Positions 1-10,340 of a stretch of DNA of 64,000 nt are shown piece by piece (the stretch's first letter is position 1; every line of letters starts with the position of its first letter). A program made the translations under genes and the position numbers. The notes below the pieces were generated by a model. It saw nothing but the letters and a program-made list of their open reading frames with translations. It did no database searches and was not told where the DNA came from. The stretch spans positions 310,001 through 374,000 of the forward strand of contig NZ_JAIUGV010000007.1 of assembly GCF_020164745.1 (NCBI RefSeq), written 5' to 3'. Source of the stretch: Mesorhizobium sp. ES1-4 (GTDB lineage: Bacteria > Pseudomonadota > Alphaproteobacteria > Rhizobiales > Rhizobiaceae).

Positions 1-1950
<1,950 letters not shown>

Positions 1951-1953
1951 TCA

Positions 1954-2052
1954 GGGAATAGGGAGTAGTCAGTAGTCAGTCGTGAATGGTGGCTGGGCGA
2001 TCGGATAGTTGTCCTCTCTCCCTACTTCCTACTCACTATTACCTACTCACTA
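1954..2052. repeat. inverted arrays of 7-base units between atpD and atpC
   Basis: The spacer holds two short heptamer arrays. On the left, units such as GGGAATA, GGGAGTA, GTCAGTA and GTCAGTC run in register from 1954 to 1981. On the right, CTACTTC, CTACTCA, CTATTAC and CTACTCA run from 2022 to 2049. The right array is roughly the reverse complement of the left, so the transcript could fold into an imperfect hairpin. The right array ends about 8 bases before the atpC start, and no clear Shine-Dalgarno sequence is left there. Confidence 0.75.
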
Positions 2053-2059
2053 AATTGAC

Positions 2060-2467
2060 ATGGCTGAAGCTTTCAAGTTCGAACTGGTTTCTCCGGAGCG
2101 CCTGCTGGTTTCCGCCGAGGTCGAATCCGTCGTCATTCCGGGTGCAGAAGGCGAGATGACCGTCATGGCCCATCACGCACCGGTCATGACCACGATCAAG
2201 CCGGGTGTCGTCACGGTGAAGAGCGCCTCGGGCAGCGAAGAACGCTATGTCGTGTTCGGCGGCTTCGCCGACATCGTTCCGGCCGGCTGCACGCTGCTGG
2301 CGGAGTCGGCTGTCGCGGTGAAGGATCTGGATCGCGCTGATCTCGCCCGCCGCATCCAGGAAGCCAGGGAAGACGCCAACGACGCCAAGGACGACCAGGT
2401 GCGCAGCAAGGCGGAACAGTTCCTTAGCCAGCTCACCACGCTGGAAGGCGCCATTCTGCCGGCCTGA
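2060..2467 (+). CDS. atpC: ATP synthase F1 epsilon subunit
   Basis: This is the epsilon subunit of F1, part of the central stalk and an inhibitor of ATP hydrolysis. The 135-residue length is typical. The N-terminal beta-sandwich is recognisable (FKFELVSPERLLVSAEVESV, then GAEGEMTVMAHHAPVMT), followed by the two-helix C-terminal region with DLARRIQEAREDANDAKDD. It follows atpD after a repeat-filled spacer of 109 bases. The ATG at 2060 begins the conserved MAEAFKFELVSPE start, although the preceding bases show no strong ribosome-binding site. Confidence 0.97.
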   Translation: MAEAFKFELVSPERLLVSAEVESVVIPGAEGEMTVMAHHAPVMTTIKPGVVTVKSASGSEERYVVFGGFADIVPAGCTLLAESAVAVKDLDRADLARRIQEAREDANDAKDDQVRSKAEQFLSQLTTLEGAILPA

Positions 2468-2493
2468 AGTTCTTCTGGAGTAAGTGACTGAAA

Positions 2494-2515
2494 GCGGGGC
2501 CTTGCCTCGCTTTTT
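2494..2515 (+). terminator. rho-independent terminator of the atp operon
   Basis: A 7-bp stem (GCGGGGC at 2494-2500 with GCCTCGC at 2504-2510, one G-T pair) closes a three-base loop and is followed by five T residues at 2511-2515. It lies 27 bases after the atpC stop and on the correct strand. The rest of the spacer to 2603 holds nothing else recognisable. Confidence 0.8.
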
Positions 2516-2603
2516 GTTGAGCTGGCGGGAATTCAAGTGGCTGCGATGCCGTCGCGCCGCCCTCAAAGTCCTCTGGCGCCTGCCGATCCGCGCCAGTTCC
2601 GCC

Positions 2604-4109
2604 CTACGACCCTGCGCCCTCTATGCCGAGCGCGGCGAAGGCCAAGGTCGTGCCGTCCCGTCGCAGGTGGACGAGATGGATGGCGACAAGTTCGATCAGC
2701 GTCTGGCGCTCGGCGTGGTCCCTGGCGAAGCCGGCCAGGTCGAACACTCCGGTCACGGTTTCGTTCGCCGGCAGTTGCTGGCTCAAAAGCGCCGTCAGCG
2801 GCGCATCGAGCGGATCGGTGAAATGGCCCTCCGGCAATGTCTTTCCCCGCGCCGTGCAAGCGGCGATCCAGGCTGCAACCACCAGCGTGAGGTGGACCAG
2901 TTCGGTGCCGGCCTCGAGGCACTCGATAGCCGAGGCGATGATGCGCTGCGGCAGTTTCTGGCTGCCGTCATTGGCGATCTGCGCCGTGCGGTGGGCAAGG
3001 GCCGTGTTCGAGAAACGCTCGGCAAGCTCGGCCGTATAGGCCGATGGGTCGAGGCCGGCATCGTCCGGCAATGTCGATTTGGCCTCTTCCCACAGCGCAT
3101 TGACGAACCGCCTTATCGCCGGATCGGCGAAGGCGCTGTCGACCGTGGCGTGGCCACTGAGCAGGCCGAGATAGGCGATGCCCGAATGCGCGCCGTTGAG
3201 CAACCTCAGTTTCATGTCCTCGAAGGGGGCGACATCCCCGACCATGGTGACGCCGAATTTCTCCCAGGCCGGACGGCCTGTCGGGAAATCGTCTTCGATC
3301 ACCCATTGGCGGAAGGGTTCGGTCATCACGGGCCAGGCGTCCTCGACACCAAGTTCGCCCGATATCCGCGCCCGGTCGGCGTCGGTCGTCGCCGGCACGA
3401 TGCGGTCGACCATGCTCGAGGGAAACGCGACATGATCGGCAATGTGGCCGGCGATTGCGGCATCGCCCGCCGAACCGGGGTCGGCATCGCGCAGCGTGGC
3501 GAATTCGATCAGCAGCCTGTGCAAGGTGGCGCCGTTGGCCGGCAGGTTGTCGCAGCAGAGCACGGTGAAGGGCGGTGTGCCTGCAGCCAGCCTGCGGATG
3601 AGCGCTTCGGTCAGAAAACCATGCGCGGTCTTGGGCGTTTGCGGATTGGCGAGGTCGTGGACGATGTCGGGATGCGCCGCGTCCAATCCGCCGCCGGCCG
3701 CCCGCAGATAGGCCTTCTCGGTGATGGTCAGCGTCACGATGCGGGTTCCCGGATCGGTCAGCGCCGCCAGCACCGCGACCGGGTCTTCCGGGGCGACCAG
3801 CATCGAACCGATGGAGCCGATGACATGCAGTTCCTCGCCGCCGCTGTCGCGCACCGCCAAGGTGTACAGCCCGTCTTGCGGCGCCAACGCGTCGCGCGTA
3901 TCGGCGCTGCGTAGCGACACGCCTGTTATGCCCCAGCCCGTCTCGCCGGCCGCCAGGCATTCATCGATATAGGCGGCCTGGTGGGCGCGGTGAAAGGCGC
4001 CGACGCCGAGATGCACGATGCCCGGTTCAACCGTGCTGCGATCGTAGCGGGGCGCGGCGACCTCGGTGGGCAATGCGTGCGCCGTGCGGTTGGAAAGGCG
4101 ATCCGTCAT
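2604..4109 (-). CDS. mannitol dehydrogenase family, probable fructuronate reductase
   Basis: This is a long-chain polyol/uronate dehydrogenase of 501 residues. In uronate catabolism this family reduces D-fructuronate to D-mannonate with NADH. Visible features are the N-terminal nucleotide-binding segment GIVHLGVGAFHRAHQA, the family signature FPSSMVDRIVP and the catalytic block KLRLLNGAHSGIAYLG, which carries the Lys, Asn and His expected of the active site. The start is placed at 4109 (MTDRLSNR); an in-frame ATG at 4190 would add an unconserved tail. It is divergent from uxaC, which supports fructuronate over mannitol, but other polyols cannot be excluded. Confidence 0.85.
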   Translation of the reverse strand: MTDRLSNRTAHALPTEVAAPRYDRSTVEPGIVHLGVGAFHRAHQAAYIDECLAAGETGWGITGVSLRSADTRDALAPQDGLYTLAVRDSGGEELHVIGSIGSMLVAPEDPVAVLAALTDPGTRIVTLTITEKAYLRAAGGGLDAAHPDIVHDLANPQTPKTAHGFLTEALIRRLAAGTPPFTVLCCDNLPANGATLHRLLIEFATLRDADPGSAGDAAIAGHIADHVAFPSSMVDRIVPATTDADRARISGELGVEDAWPVMTEPFRQWVIEDDFPTGRPAWEKFGVTMVGDVAPFEDMKLRLLNGAHSGIAYLGLLSGHATVDSAFADPAIRRFVNALWEEAKSTLPDDAGLDPSAYTAELAERFSNTALAHRTAQIANDGSQKLPQRIIASAIECLEAGTELVHLTLVVAAWIAACTARGKTLPEGHFTDPLDAPLTALLSQQLPANETVTGVFDLAGFARDHAERQTLIELVAIHLVHLRRDGTTLAFAALGIEGAGS

Positions 4110-4214
4110 CGGTCGGGGTGCTCTTCTGCTGAAAAACGTGATCTTCGGGCGCGTCGCAAGCGGCGTAACACCGGTGGCGCTTACCGACAATGCTCAGCTT
4201 GGCTCAAAAGTCAT

Positions 4215-4239
4215 CATACAACAATCGGATTTTTGTATG
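4215..4239. promoter_or_regulatory. candidate operator in the divergent uronate promoter region
   Basis: A perfect inverted repeat, CATACAA at 4215-4221 and TTGTATG at 4233-4239 with an 11-base spacer, lies between the divergent fructuronate reductase and uxaC genes. A TTGACA hexamer follows at 4240-4245. TTGTATG-type half sites resemble those of GntR/FadR-family regulators, and such a regulator is encoded at 8693. Binding by that protein is an inference. Confidence 0.55.
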
Positions 4240-4282
4240 TTGACATTATTTCCGGCCAACCCTACCGATAGGGACCGGGAGG

Positions 4283-5695
4283 ATGGCCGTGGCACTGACG
4301 AATGCGGATTTGCTGTTTCCAGCCGAGGCGCGCGCGCTGTCGGTCGCCCGCGATCTCCATGCCGGCATCAAGGACCTCCCCATCATCAGCCCGCACGGGC
4401 ACACCGATCCGCGCTGGTATGCGCTGAACGAGCCGTTCCTCGATCCCGCGCAACTGCTGATCGTGCCTGACCATTACATCTTCCGCATGCTGTTCAGCCA
4501 GGGCGTACGGCTGGAGGCTCTCGGCGTGCCGACCCTCGACGGGTCGCCCGTCGAGACCGACGGCAGGGCGATCTGGCGGCTGTTCGCCGAACATTATTAT
4601 CTCTTCCGTGGCACGCCGACCCGGCTTTGGTTCGACCATGTGCTTGCCGATCTGTTCGGCATCGAGGAGCCGCTGAGCGCAGCAACCGCCGATCGCCACT
4701 TCGACACGATCGCGACGGTGCTGCAGTGGGAGAACTACCGTCCTCGCGCCCTTTTCGAGCGCTTCAACATCGAGGTCATCGCGACGACCGAAGGCGCGCT
4801 CGACGATCTCAAATGGCACCAGACGATCCGCGACAGCGGCTGGGAGGGCCGCGTCGTCACCGCCTATCGGCCGGACGCCGTCGTGGATCCCGATTTCGAG
4901 GGTTTTGCGGCCAATCTCGACCGGCTCGGCGAAATCACCGGCTGCGACACCGGGACCTGGGCCGGCTATCTCGATGCGCACCGCCAGCGGCGCGCCTTCT
5001 TCAAGAGCTTCGGGGCGACCTCGTCGGACCACGGCCATCCGACGGCGGAGACCGCCAACCTTTCCGACGCCGCGGCACAGGAACTGTTCAACCGGATTCG
5101 CGCCGGCTCGCAGGAGGAGCGCGAGCGCAAGCTGTTTCGCGCCCAGATGCTGACCGAGATGGCCAAGATGAGCCGGGATGACGGGCTGGTCATGCAGATC
5201 CATCCCGGCTCCATGCGCAATCATTCGCCTGGTGTTTTCCAGAAATTCGGCAGGGACAAGGGTTTCGACATACCGACCCGCACCGACTATGTGACGGCGC
5301 TGAAGCCGCTGCTCGATTGCGTCGGGCTGGAGCGCGACCTGACCGTCATCCTGTTCACTCTTGATGAGACCAGCTACGCGCGCGAGTTGGCGCCCCTGGC
5401 CGGCGTCTATCCGGCGCTGAAGCTCGGGCCGGCCTGGTGGTTCCACGACAGCCCGGAAGGCATGCGCCGTTTCCGCGAGATGACCACCGAGACCGCCGGC
5501 TTCTACAACACTGTCGGCTTCAACGACGACACGCGCGCCTTTCCATCAATTCCGGCCCGCCACGACGTGGCGCGGCGGGTCGATTGCGCGTTCCTGGCGC
5601 GTCTCGTCGCGGAGCACCGGCTGCGCGAGGACGAGGCGCATGAACTCGCGAAGGAGCTTGCCTACACGCTTGCCAAGAATGCGTACCGGCTCTGA
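4283..5695 (+). CDS. uxaC: uronate isomerase (glucuronate isomerase)
   Basis: This cytosolic enzyme isomerises D-glucuronate to D-fructuronate and D-galacturonate to D-tagaturonate, the first step of hexuronate breakdown. The 470-residue product is full length and shows the amidohydrolase-fold features of the family: SPHGHTDPRWYA near residue 37 with the HxH motif, LWFDHVL, MQIHPGSMRNHS and the C-terminal AWWFHDSPEGMRRFRE block. The ATG at 4283 follows a GGGAGG ribosome-binding site. It starts a plus-strand cluster that continues with TRAP transporter genes 33 bases downstream, so substrate uptake and first conversion are probably co-transcribed. Confidence 0.95.
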   Translation: MAVALTNADLLFPAEARALSVARDLHAGIKDLPIISPHGHTDPRWYALNEPFLDPAQLLIVPDHYIFRMLFSQGVRLEALGVPTLDGSPVETDGRAIWRLFAEHYYLFRGTPTRLWFDHVLADLFGIEEPLSAATADRHFDTIATVLQWENYRPRALFERFNIEVIATTEGALDDLKWHQTIRDSGWEGRVVTAYRPDAVVDPDFEGFAANLDRLGEITGCDTGTWAGYLDAHRQRRAFFKSFGATSSDHGHPTAETANLSDAAAQELFNRIRAGSQEERERKLFRAQMLTEMAKMSRDDGLVMQIHPGSMRNHSPGVFQKFGRDKGFDIPTRTDYVTALKPLLDCVGLERDLTVILFTLDETSYARELAPLAGVYPALKLGPAWWFHDSPEGMRRFREMTTETAGFYNTVGFNDDTRAFPSIPARHDVARRVDCAFLARLVAEHRLREDEAHELAKELAYTLAKNAYRL

Positions 5696-5728
5696 GCCGG
5701 ACGTTCCGATTTCAAAAGGGAGGAAGTC

Positions 5729-6706
5729 ATGTTGCATTTTTCGAAGTTGACGGCGGCCACGTTTGCCTTCGGCTCGCTGCTGATCGGCATCGCCAACGCC
5801 GAAACCGTGCTGCGATCCTCGGATACCCATCCGGACGGCTACCCGACCGTCGAGGCGGTCAAGTACATGGGCGACCTGATCAAGCAGCGCACCGGCGGCC
5901 GCTATTCGATCGAGGTCTATCACTCGGCGCAGCTCGGCGAAGAGAAAGACACGATCGAGCAGACCCAGGCCGGCGTGATCGACCTCGACCGTGTCTCGAT
6001 GGGACCGTTCAACGGCATCGTGCCGGAGACCGCCGTGCCGTCGCTGCCCTATATATTCCGCTCGGTCGAGCACATGCGCCACGTCATGGACGGGCCGATC
6101 GGCGACCAGATCCTGAAAGCGTTCGAGGCGCATGATCTCGTCGGTCTCGCCTTCTACGATTCGGGCGCGCGGTCCTTCTACAACACCAAGAAGGACATCA
6201 CCTCGATGGCGGACATGAAAGGCATGAAGTTCCGCGTCATCCAGTCGGACGTCTTCGTCGACATGGTCAACGCGCTTGGCGCCAATGCGACGCCGATGGC
6301 CTATGGCGAAGTCTATTCGGCGCTGCAGACCGGCGTCATCGACGGCGCGGAAAACAACTGGCCGAGCTTCGAGTCCGCCAAGCACTACGAAGTCGCCAAG
6401 CATTACACGCTGGACGAACACCAGATCGTGCCGGAAGTGCTGGTCATGTCGAAGGCAAGCTGGGACAAGCTGTCGCCGGAAGACCAGGCGATCGTGCGCC
6501 AGGCGGCCAAGGACAGCGTCGGCAAGATGCGCGAACTCTGGGACGCGCAGGAGAAGAAGTCGCGCGGCATCGTCGAGGCCGCCGGCGTCAAGGTCAGCCA
6601 AATCGACAAGCAGCCGCTGATCGACGCGATGAAGCCGGTCTACGACAAGTATCTGTCGACGCCCGAGCTGAAGGACCTGGCCGCGCGCATACAGGCCGAG
6701 AAATGA
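5729..6706 (+). CDS. TRAP transporter substrate-binding protein, DctP family
   Basis: This is the periplasmic receptor of a tripartite ATP-independent transporter. It begins with a signal peptide (hydrophobic core [14 protein letters not shown], cleavage probably before ETV). The mature part has the DctP-family arrangement, including [14 protein letters not shown], the conserved [30 protein letters not shown] segment and the [13 protein letters not shown] motif, whose Arg/Asn neighbourhood holds the carboxylate of the ligand. The length of 325 residues is typical. Next to uxaC, the ligand is probably a hexuronate; this is context only. It overlaps the small permease gene by 4 bases (ATGA). 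Confidence 0.92.
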   Translation: MLHFSKLTAATFAFGSLLIGIANAETVLRSSDTHPDGYPTVEAVKYMGDLIKQRTGGRYSIEVYHSAQLGEEKDTIEQTQAGVIDLDRVSMGPFNGIVPETAVPSLPYIFRSVEHMRHVMDGPIGDQILKAFEAHDLVGLAFYDSGARSFYNTKKDITSMADMKGMKFRVIQSDVFVDMVNALGANATPMAYGEVYSALQTGVIDGAENNWPSFESAKHYEVAKHYTLDEHQIVPEVLVMSKASWDKLSPEDQAIVRQAAKDSVGKMRELWDAQEKKSRGIVEAAGVKVSQIDKQPLIDAMKPVYDKYLSTPELKDLAARIQAEK

Positions 6707-7293
6707 ACCACGCAGGCAACGAACCGAGCAGCGCGGAGGTCCCCGCGCTGCCTTCGGGCGAGCCGCGCATGCGAGGGTTCTGGCTGGGCGCGGAACGCGT
6801 GCTCTCCGGGCTCGCCCGACTGTCACTTTGGGTCAGTGGCGCCGGGCTGACGGTGATGACGATCATCATCTTCTGGCAGGTGTTCTCGCGCTATGTGCTG
6901 AACCGTTCGCCGAGCTGGACCGAATCCTTCTCGGTCCTGCTGATGGGCTGGTTCATCTTTCTCGGTGCCGCCGTCGGGGTGCGCGAGCGCACGCATCTCG
7001 GCTTCGACGTGCTGCTCTATATCCTGCCTGCTTCGGCCAAGGCGGTGCTGCGCAGCATTTCCGATCTTGTCGTGCTGGCGTTCGGGGCCGGCATGATCGT
7101 CTATGGCGTCCAACTGGCCAGGCTGACCTGGAACACGGTGATGCCTTCGCTTGCCCTGCCGGGGGGCGTCAGCTTCCTGCCGGTCATCCTGGGCGGCGCG
7201 CTGGTCTGCCTGTTTTCGCTGGAGCGGCTGGCCGGACGTTTTGCCGGCTTGCCCGTCGATGCCGACATCCATGCGACCGGCGAGGAGCTTTGA
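6703..7293 (+). CDS. TRAP transporter small permease, DctQ family
   Basis: This is the small membrane subunit that couples the receptor to the large permease. The 196-residue protein has a soluble N-terminal stretch of about 40 residues and then four hydrophobic helices, with the DctQ-type segments [15 protein letters not shown] and [18 protein letters not shown]. It begins inside the stop codon of the receptor gene, a sign of translational coupling. The large permease gene follows after three bases. Confidence 0.92.
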   Translation: MNHAGNEPSSAEVPALPSGEPRMRGFWLGAERVLSGLARLSLWVSGAGLTVMTIIIFWQVFSRYVLNRSPSWTESFSVLLMGWFIFLGAAVGVRERTHLGFDVLLYILPASAKAVLRSISDLVVLAFGAGMIVYGVQLARLTWNTVMPSLALPGGVSFLPVILGGALVCLFSLERLAGRFAGLPVDADIHATGEEL

Positions 7294-7296
7294 GCC

Positions 7297-8577
7297 ATGG
7301 CACTCACCGTTCTCTTCGGCACCTTCGTCTTCCTGCTGCTCATCGGCACACCGATCGCGTTCTGCCTCGGCGTCGCCAGCTTCGCGACCATCCTCACGCT
7401 TGGCCTGCCTCCGGTCGTGGTGTTCCAGCGGCTGAATTCCGGCGTCAGCGTCTTTTCGCTGATGGCCATTCCGTTCTTCATCTTCGCCGGCGACCTGATG
7501 GTGCGTGGCGGCATCGCCGCGCGGCTGGTCGCTCTGGCGGGCTCCCTGGTCGGCCATCTGCGCGGCGGCCTGGGGCAGGTCAACATCGCTGCATCGACAT
7601 TGTTCGGCGGCATTTCGGGATCGGCGGTGGCCGATGCCTCGGCGGTCGGCGGACTGATGATCCCGCAGATGAAGGCGCGCGGCTATGGCGTCGACTATGC
7701 CGTCAACATCACATCGGTCGGCGCCATCATCGCGCTGCTGATCCCGCCCTCGCACAATATGATCATCTATTCGATCTCGGCCGGCGGCCGCATCTCGATC
7801 GCCGACCTGTTCACGGCCGGTATCATCCCAGGCCTGCTGCTGGCGCTATCGCTGATGGCGACGGCCTATTGGGTCGCCAGCCGGCGCGGCTATCCCACGG
7901 AGCCGTTCGCCGGGTTCGGCCGGGCCTTGCAACTGCTTGTCGCCGCCATTCCCGGCCTGATCCTGATCGGCATCATTTTCGGGGGCGTCCGCTCGGGCAT
8001 CTTCACCGCCACCGAAAGCTCCTGCATCGCCATCGTCTACGCCTTCCTGGTGACGCTGGTCATCTACCGCTCGATGGGCTGGAGCGACTTCGTCGCCGCC
8101 ACGACGGCAGCGGTGCGGACAACGGCGATGGTGCTGATGATCATCGGCTGCGCGGCCGCCTTCGGCTGGCTGCTCGCCTATCTCAGGGTGCCGGCCTCGC
8201 TCGTCGCCTTCCTGCACTCGGTATCCGACAACAAGCTTGTCATCCTGCTGCTGCTCAATCTCATCCTGCTCATCCTCGGCACGTTCATGGACATGTCGCC
8301 GCTGATCATCATCACCACGCCGATCTTCCTGCCGGTGGTCATGGCCTATGGCGTCGATCCGGTGCATTTCGGCGTGATCCTCATCCTCAATCTCGGCATC
8401 GGGCTTTGCACGCCACCGGTCGGCGCGGTCCTGTTCGTCAGCTGCGCCATCGGCCGCATTCCGATCTGGACCGCGATGCGCTCGATCTGGCCGTTCTATG
8501 GCGCCGCCTTCGCCGTGCTGATGCTTGTCACCTACATACCGGAAATCTCATTGTGGCTGCCGGGCCTGTTCCATTAG
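7297..8577 (+). CDS. TRAP transporter large permease, DctM family
   Basis: This is the transport channel subunit, an inner-membrane protein of 426 residues with about a dozen hydrophobic segments. Family motifs are clear: IPFFIFAGDLM, FGGISGSAVADASAVG, INITSVGAIIALLIPPSHNMI and the C-terminal NLGIGLCTPPVGAVLF. It completes the receptor-small-large permease set and is followed within two bases by a strong hairpin, so it probably ends the transcript that starts at uxaC. Confidence 0.94.
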   Translation: MALTVLFGTFVFLLLIGTPIAFCLGVASFATILTLGLPPVVVFQRLNSGVSVFSLMAIPFFIFAGDLMVRGGIAARLVALAGSLVGHLRGGLGQVNIAASTLFGGISGSAVADASAVGGLMIPQMKARGYGVDYAVNITSVGAIIALLIPPSHNMIIYSISAGGRISIADLFTAGIIPGLLLALSLMATAYWVASRRGYPTEPFAGFGRALQLLVAAIPGLILIGIIFGGVRSGIFTATESSCIAIVYAFLVTLVIYRSMGWSDFVAATTAAVRTTAMVLMIIGCAAAFGWLLAYLRVPASLVAFLHSVSDNKLVILLLLNLILLILGTFMDMSPLIIITTPIFLPVVMAYGVDPVHFGVILILNLGIGLCTPPVGAVLFVSCAIGRIPIWTAMRSIWPFYGAAFAVLMLVTYIPEISLWLPGLFH

Positions 8578-8578
8578 G

Positions 8579-8611
8579 GCGGTTCAGCGATCGGTCGGAT
8601 CGCTGAACCGC
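8579..8611 (+). terminator. strong stem-loop after the TRAP operon
   Basis: A perfect 13-bp stem (GCGGTTCAGCGAT at 8579-8591, ATCGCTGAACCGC at 8599-8611) encloses a 7-base loop. A T-rich stretch (GTTGTTTTTAC) follows about 10 bases later. It probably ends the transporter transcript. The same stem is the left half of a longer palindromic element. Confidence 0.7.
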
Positions 8612-8676
8612 TACAATTCGTTGTTTTTACGCAATCCCGGACGGGGAAACAGCCATGCATCTGTCCCGGAATTGCT
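8612..8676. repeat. right half of a rhizobial intergenic palindromic element
   Basis: After the stem-loop comes a second imperfect palindrome. GCAATCCCGGACGGGG starts at 8631, and TCCCGGAATTGC at 8664-8675 is its near reverse complement. The arrangement (CGCTGAACCGC stem, T-rich link, acgcaat-ccgga, ccggaattgc) looks like the mosaic intergenic repeats that are abundant in Rhizobiales. It ends a few bases before the Shine-Dalgarno sequence of the next gene. Confidence 0.5.
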
Positions 8677-8692
8677 TTAGGAGGTCACCCAG

Positions 8693-9466
8693 GTGTCCGA
8701 TACGGCAAACGACCTCAGGGTCGAAAGAAAGCCCAAGCTGTCGGAGACAGTCGTGGCGGCGATCCGCAGGCAGCTGCAGGCCGGGGAGATCCTGCCCGGC
8801 CACAAGCTGCCGACCGAGGGTCAGTTGACCGAGACCTTCGGCGTCAGCCGCACCGTCATCCGCGAGGCGTTGGCCAAGCTTGCCGCCGACGGCCTCGTCG
8901 AGCCGCGGCAGGGCGCCGGCGTCTTCGTCACCGAGCACATCTCGACCATGTTCGGCGCGCTGGCGGCCGACATGGGCAGCAAGGATTCCATCGCGCTCAA
9001 CGTGCTCGAAGTGCGGCTGGCGATCGAGATCGAATCGGCCGGGCTCGCCGCGATCCGCCGCAACGCCGCGCAGGAGGCGGCGATCCAGGAAGCCTTCTTC
9101 GAGTTCGAGCGGCTGCTGCTCGACAGCCAGCCGACCGGACCGGCCGACCTCGCCTTTCATCGCGCCATCGCCAGCGCCACCAACAACCCGTTCTATGTCG
9201 AGATGCTCGACGTGCTCGGCCGGCGCGCCATTCCGTGCGACGTGACCTCGCCATGGTCGACCGAACTGGTGCAATCCGATGATTATCAGCGTGGGCTGCA
9301 GCGCGAGCATCTGGTGATCCTGAACGCGATCACGGCGGGCGATGCCGAAGCCGCGCGCGAGGCGATGCGCACCCATCTCGGCGCCAGCCAGCAACGCTAC
9401 CGCGAGCGCCTGCAGGCGCGGCAAGCCTATTACGCCAGCACGGTCAAGGCGGCCGCCGGCGAATGA
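8693..9466 (+). CDS. GntR-family regulator, FCD (FadR) subfamily
   Basis: This is a ligand-responsive DNA-binding protein of 257 residues. A winged helix occupies about residues 15-80 (KLPTEGQLTETFGVSRTVIREALAKLAADGLVEPRQGAGVFV). A helical FCD ligand domain follows with its metal or ligand residues in EVRLAIEIESAGLAA, DLAFHRAIASATNNPF and HLVILNAI. Translation starts at GTG 8693, set by AGGAGG at 8679-8684. Its place between the uronate transporter and kduI suggests it represses the uronate cluster and is released by a uronate intermediate. The inverted repeat at 4215-4239 is a candidate target. Confidence 0.88.
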   Translation: MSDTANDLRVERKPKLSETVVAAIRRQLQAGEILPGHKLPTEGQLTETFGVSRTVIREALAKLAADGLVEPRQGAGVFVTEHISTMFGALAADMGSKDSIALNVLEVRLAIEIESAGLAAIRRNAAQEAAIQEAFFEFERLLLDSQPTGPADLAFHRAIASATNNPFYVEMLDVLGRRAIPCDVTSPWSTELVQSDDYQRGLQREHLVILNAITAGDAEAAREAMRTHLGASQQRYRERLQARQAYYASTVKAAAGE

Positions 9467-9488
9467 TCCACCAGAAGTCAGGACAGAG

Positions 9489-10340
9489 ATGAGCCAGAAC
9501 CACACCGACTACACTTCGCGCTTCGCCATCGACCCGGCGGCCGCCGCCGCCATGGGAACGGACGAACTGCGCCACAATTTCCATATCGGGGATCTCTTCC
9601 AGCCCGACCGCATCAGCCTTACCTACACGCACTACGACCGCATGATCGTCGGCGGCGCCATGCCGGTGGCGGCGGCATTGCCGTTGGAAGCGATCAAGCC
9701 GACCGGCACCAAGGGTTTTCTCGACCGGCGCGAACTGATCGCCGTCAATATCGGCGGCGCCGGCACGATCGAAGCCGGCGGCCAGTCCTTCGACCTGCAG
9801 GCGCGCGACATGCTCTATCTCGGCATGGGCTCCAGCGATGTGTCATTCGCTTCAGCCGACAAGGCCACGCCGGCCAAGTTCTATCTGCTCAGCGCACCGG
9901 CGCATCAGGCCCATCCCAGCCGGCTGATCCGCATCGGTGACGCCAAGCGCCTCGATCTCGGCAGCAAGGAAGCCTGCAACGAACGTTCGATCTTCCAGTT
10001 CATCCATGCCGGAGGAACAAAAACCTGCCAGCTCGTCGTCGGCATGACGCAGTTGGCGCCAGGCTCGATCTGGAACACCATGCCGTGCCATGTGCATGAC
10101 CGGCGCATGGAGGCCTATCTCTATTTCGACTTGCCGGAGGCGGCGCGTGTCTTCCATTTCATGGGCGAGCCGGACGAGACACGCCACATCGTCATGCGCA
10201 ACGAGGAGGCGGTGCTGTCGCCGGGGTGGTCGATCCACTCGGGCGCCGGCACGTCCAATTACGCCTTCATCTGGGCCATGGCCGGCGATAATGTCGACTA
10301 TACCGATGTCGATCCGGTGGCGATGGACGCGCTGCGGTGA
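9489..10340 (+). CDS. kduI: 5-keto-4-deoxyuronate isomerase
   Basis: This enzyme isomerises 5-keto-4-deoxyuronate to 2,5-diketo-3-deoxygluconate in the breakdown of unsaturated uronates from pectin or similar polymers. The 283-residue protein has the KduI bicupin pattern with the zinc-site sequence MPCHVHDRRMEAYLYFD near residue 200 and WSIHSGAGTSNYAFIWAM near the C-terminus, ending in the usual VDPVAMDALR. The start ATG 9489 is preceded by a weak AGAGA. Its stop codon overlaps the GTG of kduD, so the two are translated together. Confidence 0.95.
   Translation: MSQNHTDYTSRFAIDPAAAAAMGTDELRHNFHIGDLFQPDRISLTYTHYDRMIVGGAMPVAAALPLEAIKPTGTKGFLDRRELIAVNIGGAGTIEAGGQSFDLQARDMLYLGMGSSDVSFASADKATPAKFYLLSAPAHQAHPSRLIRIGDAKRLDLGSKEACNERSIFQFIHAGGTKTCQLVVGMTQLAPGSIWNTMPCHVHDRRMEAYLYFDLPEAARVFHFMGEPDETRHIVMRNEEAVLSPGWSIHSGAGTSNYAFIWAMAGDNVDYTDVDPVAMDALR

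Noticed and set aside
2022..2052. Short repeat array as a CRISPR
   Set aside because: Units are only 7 bases, degenerate and without spacers. No cas genes are in the window.
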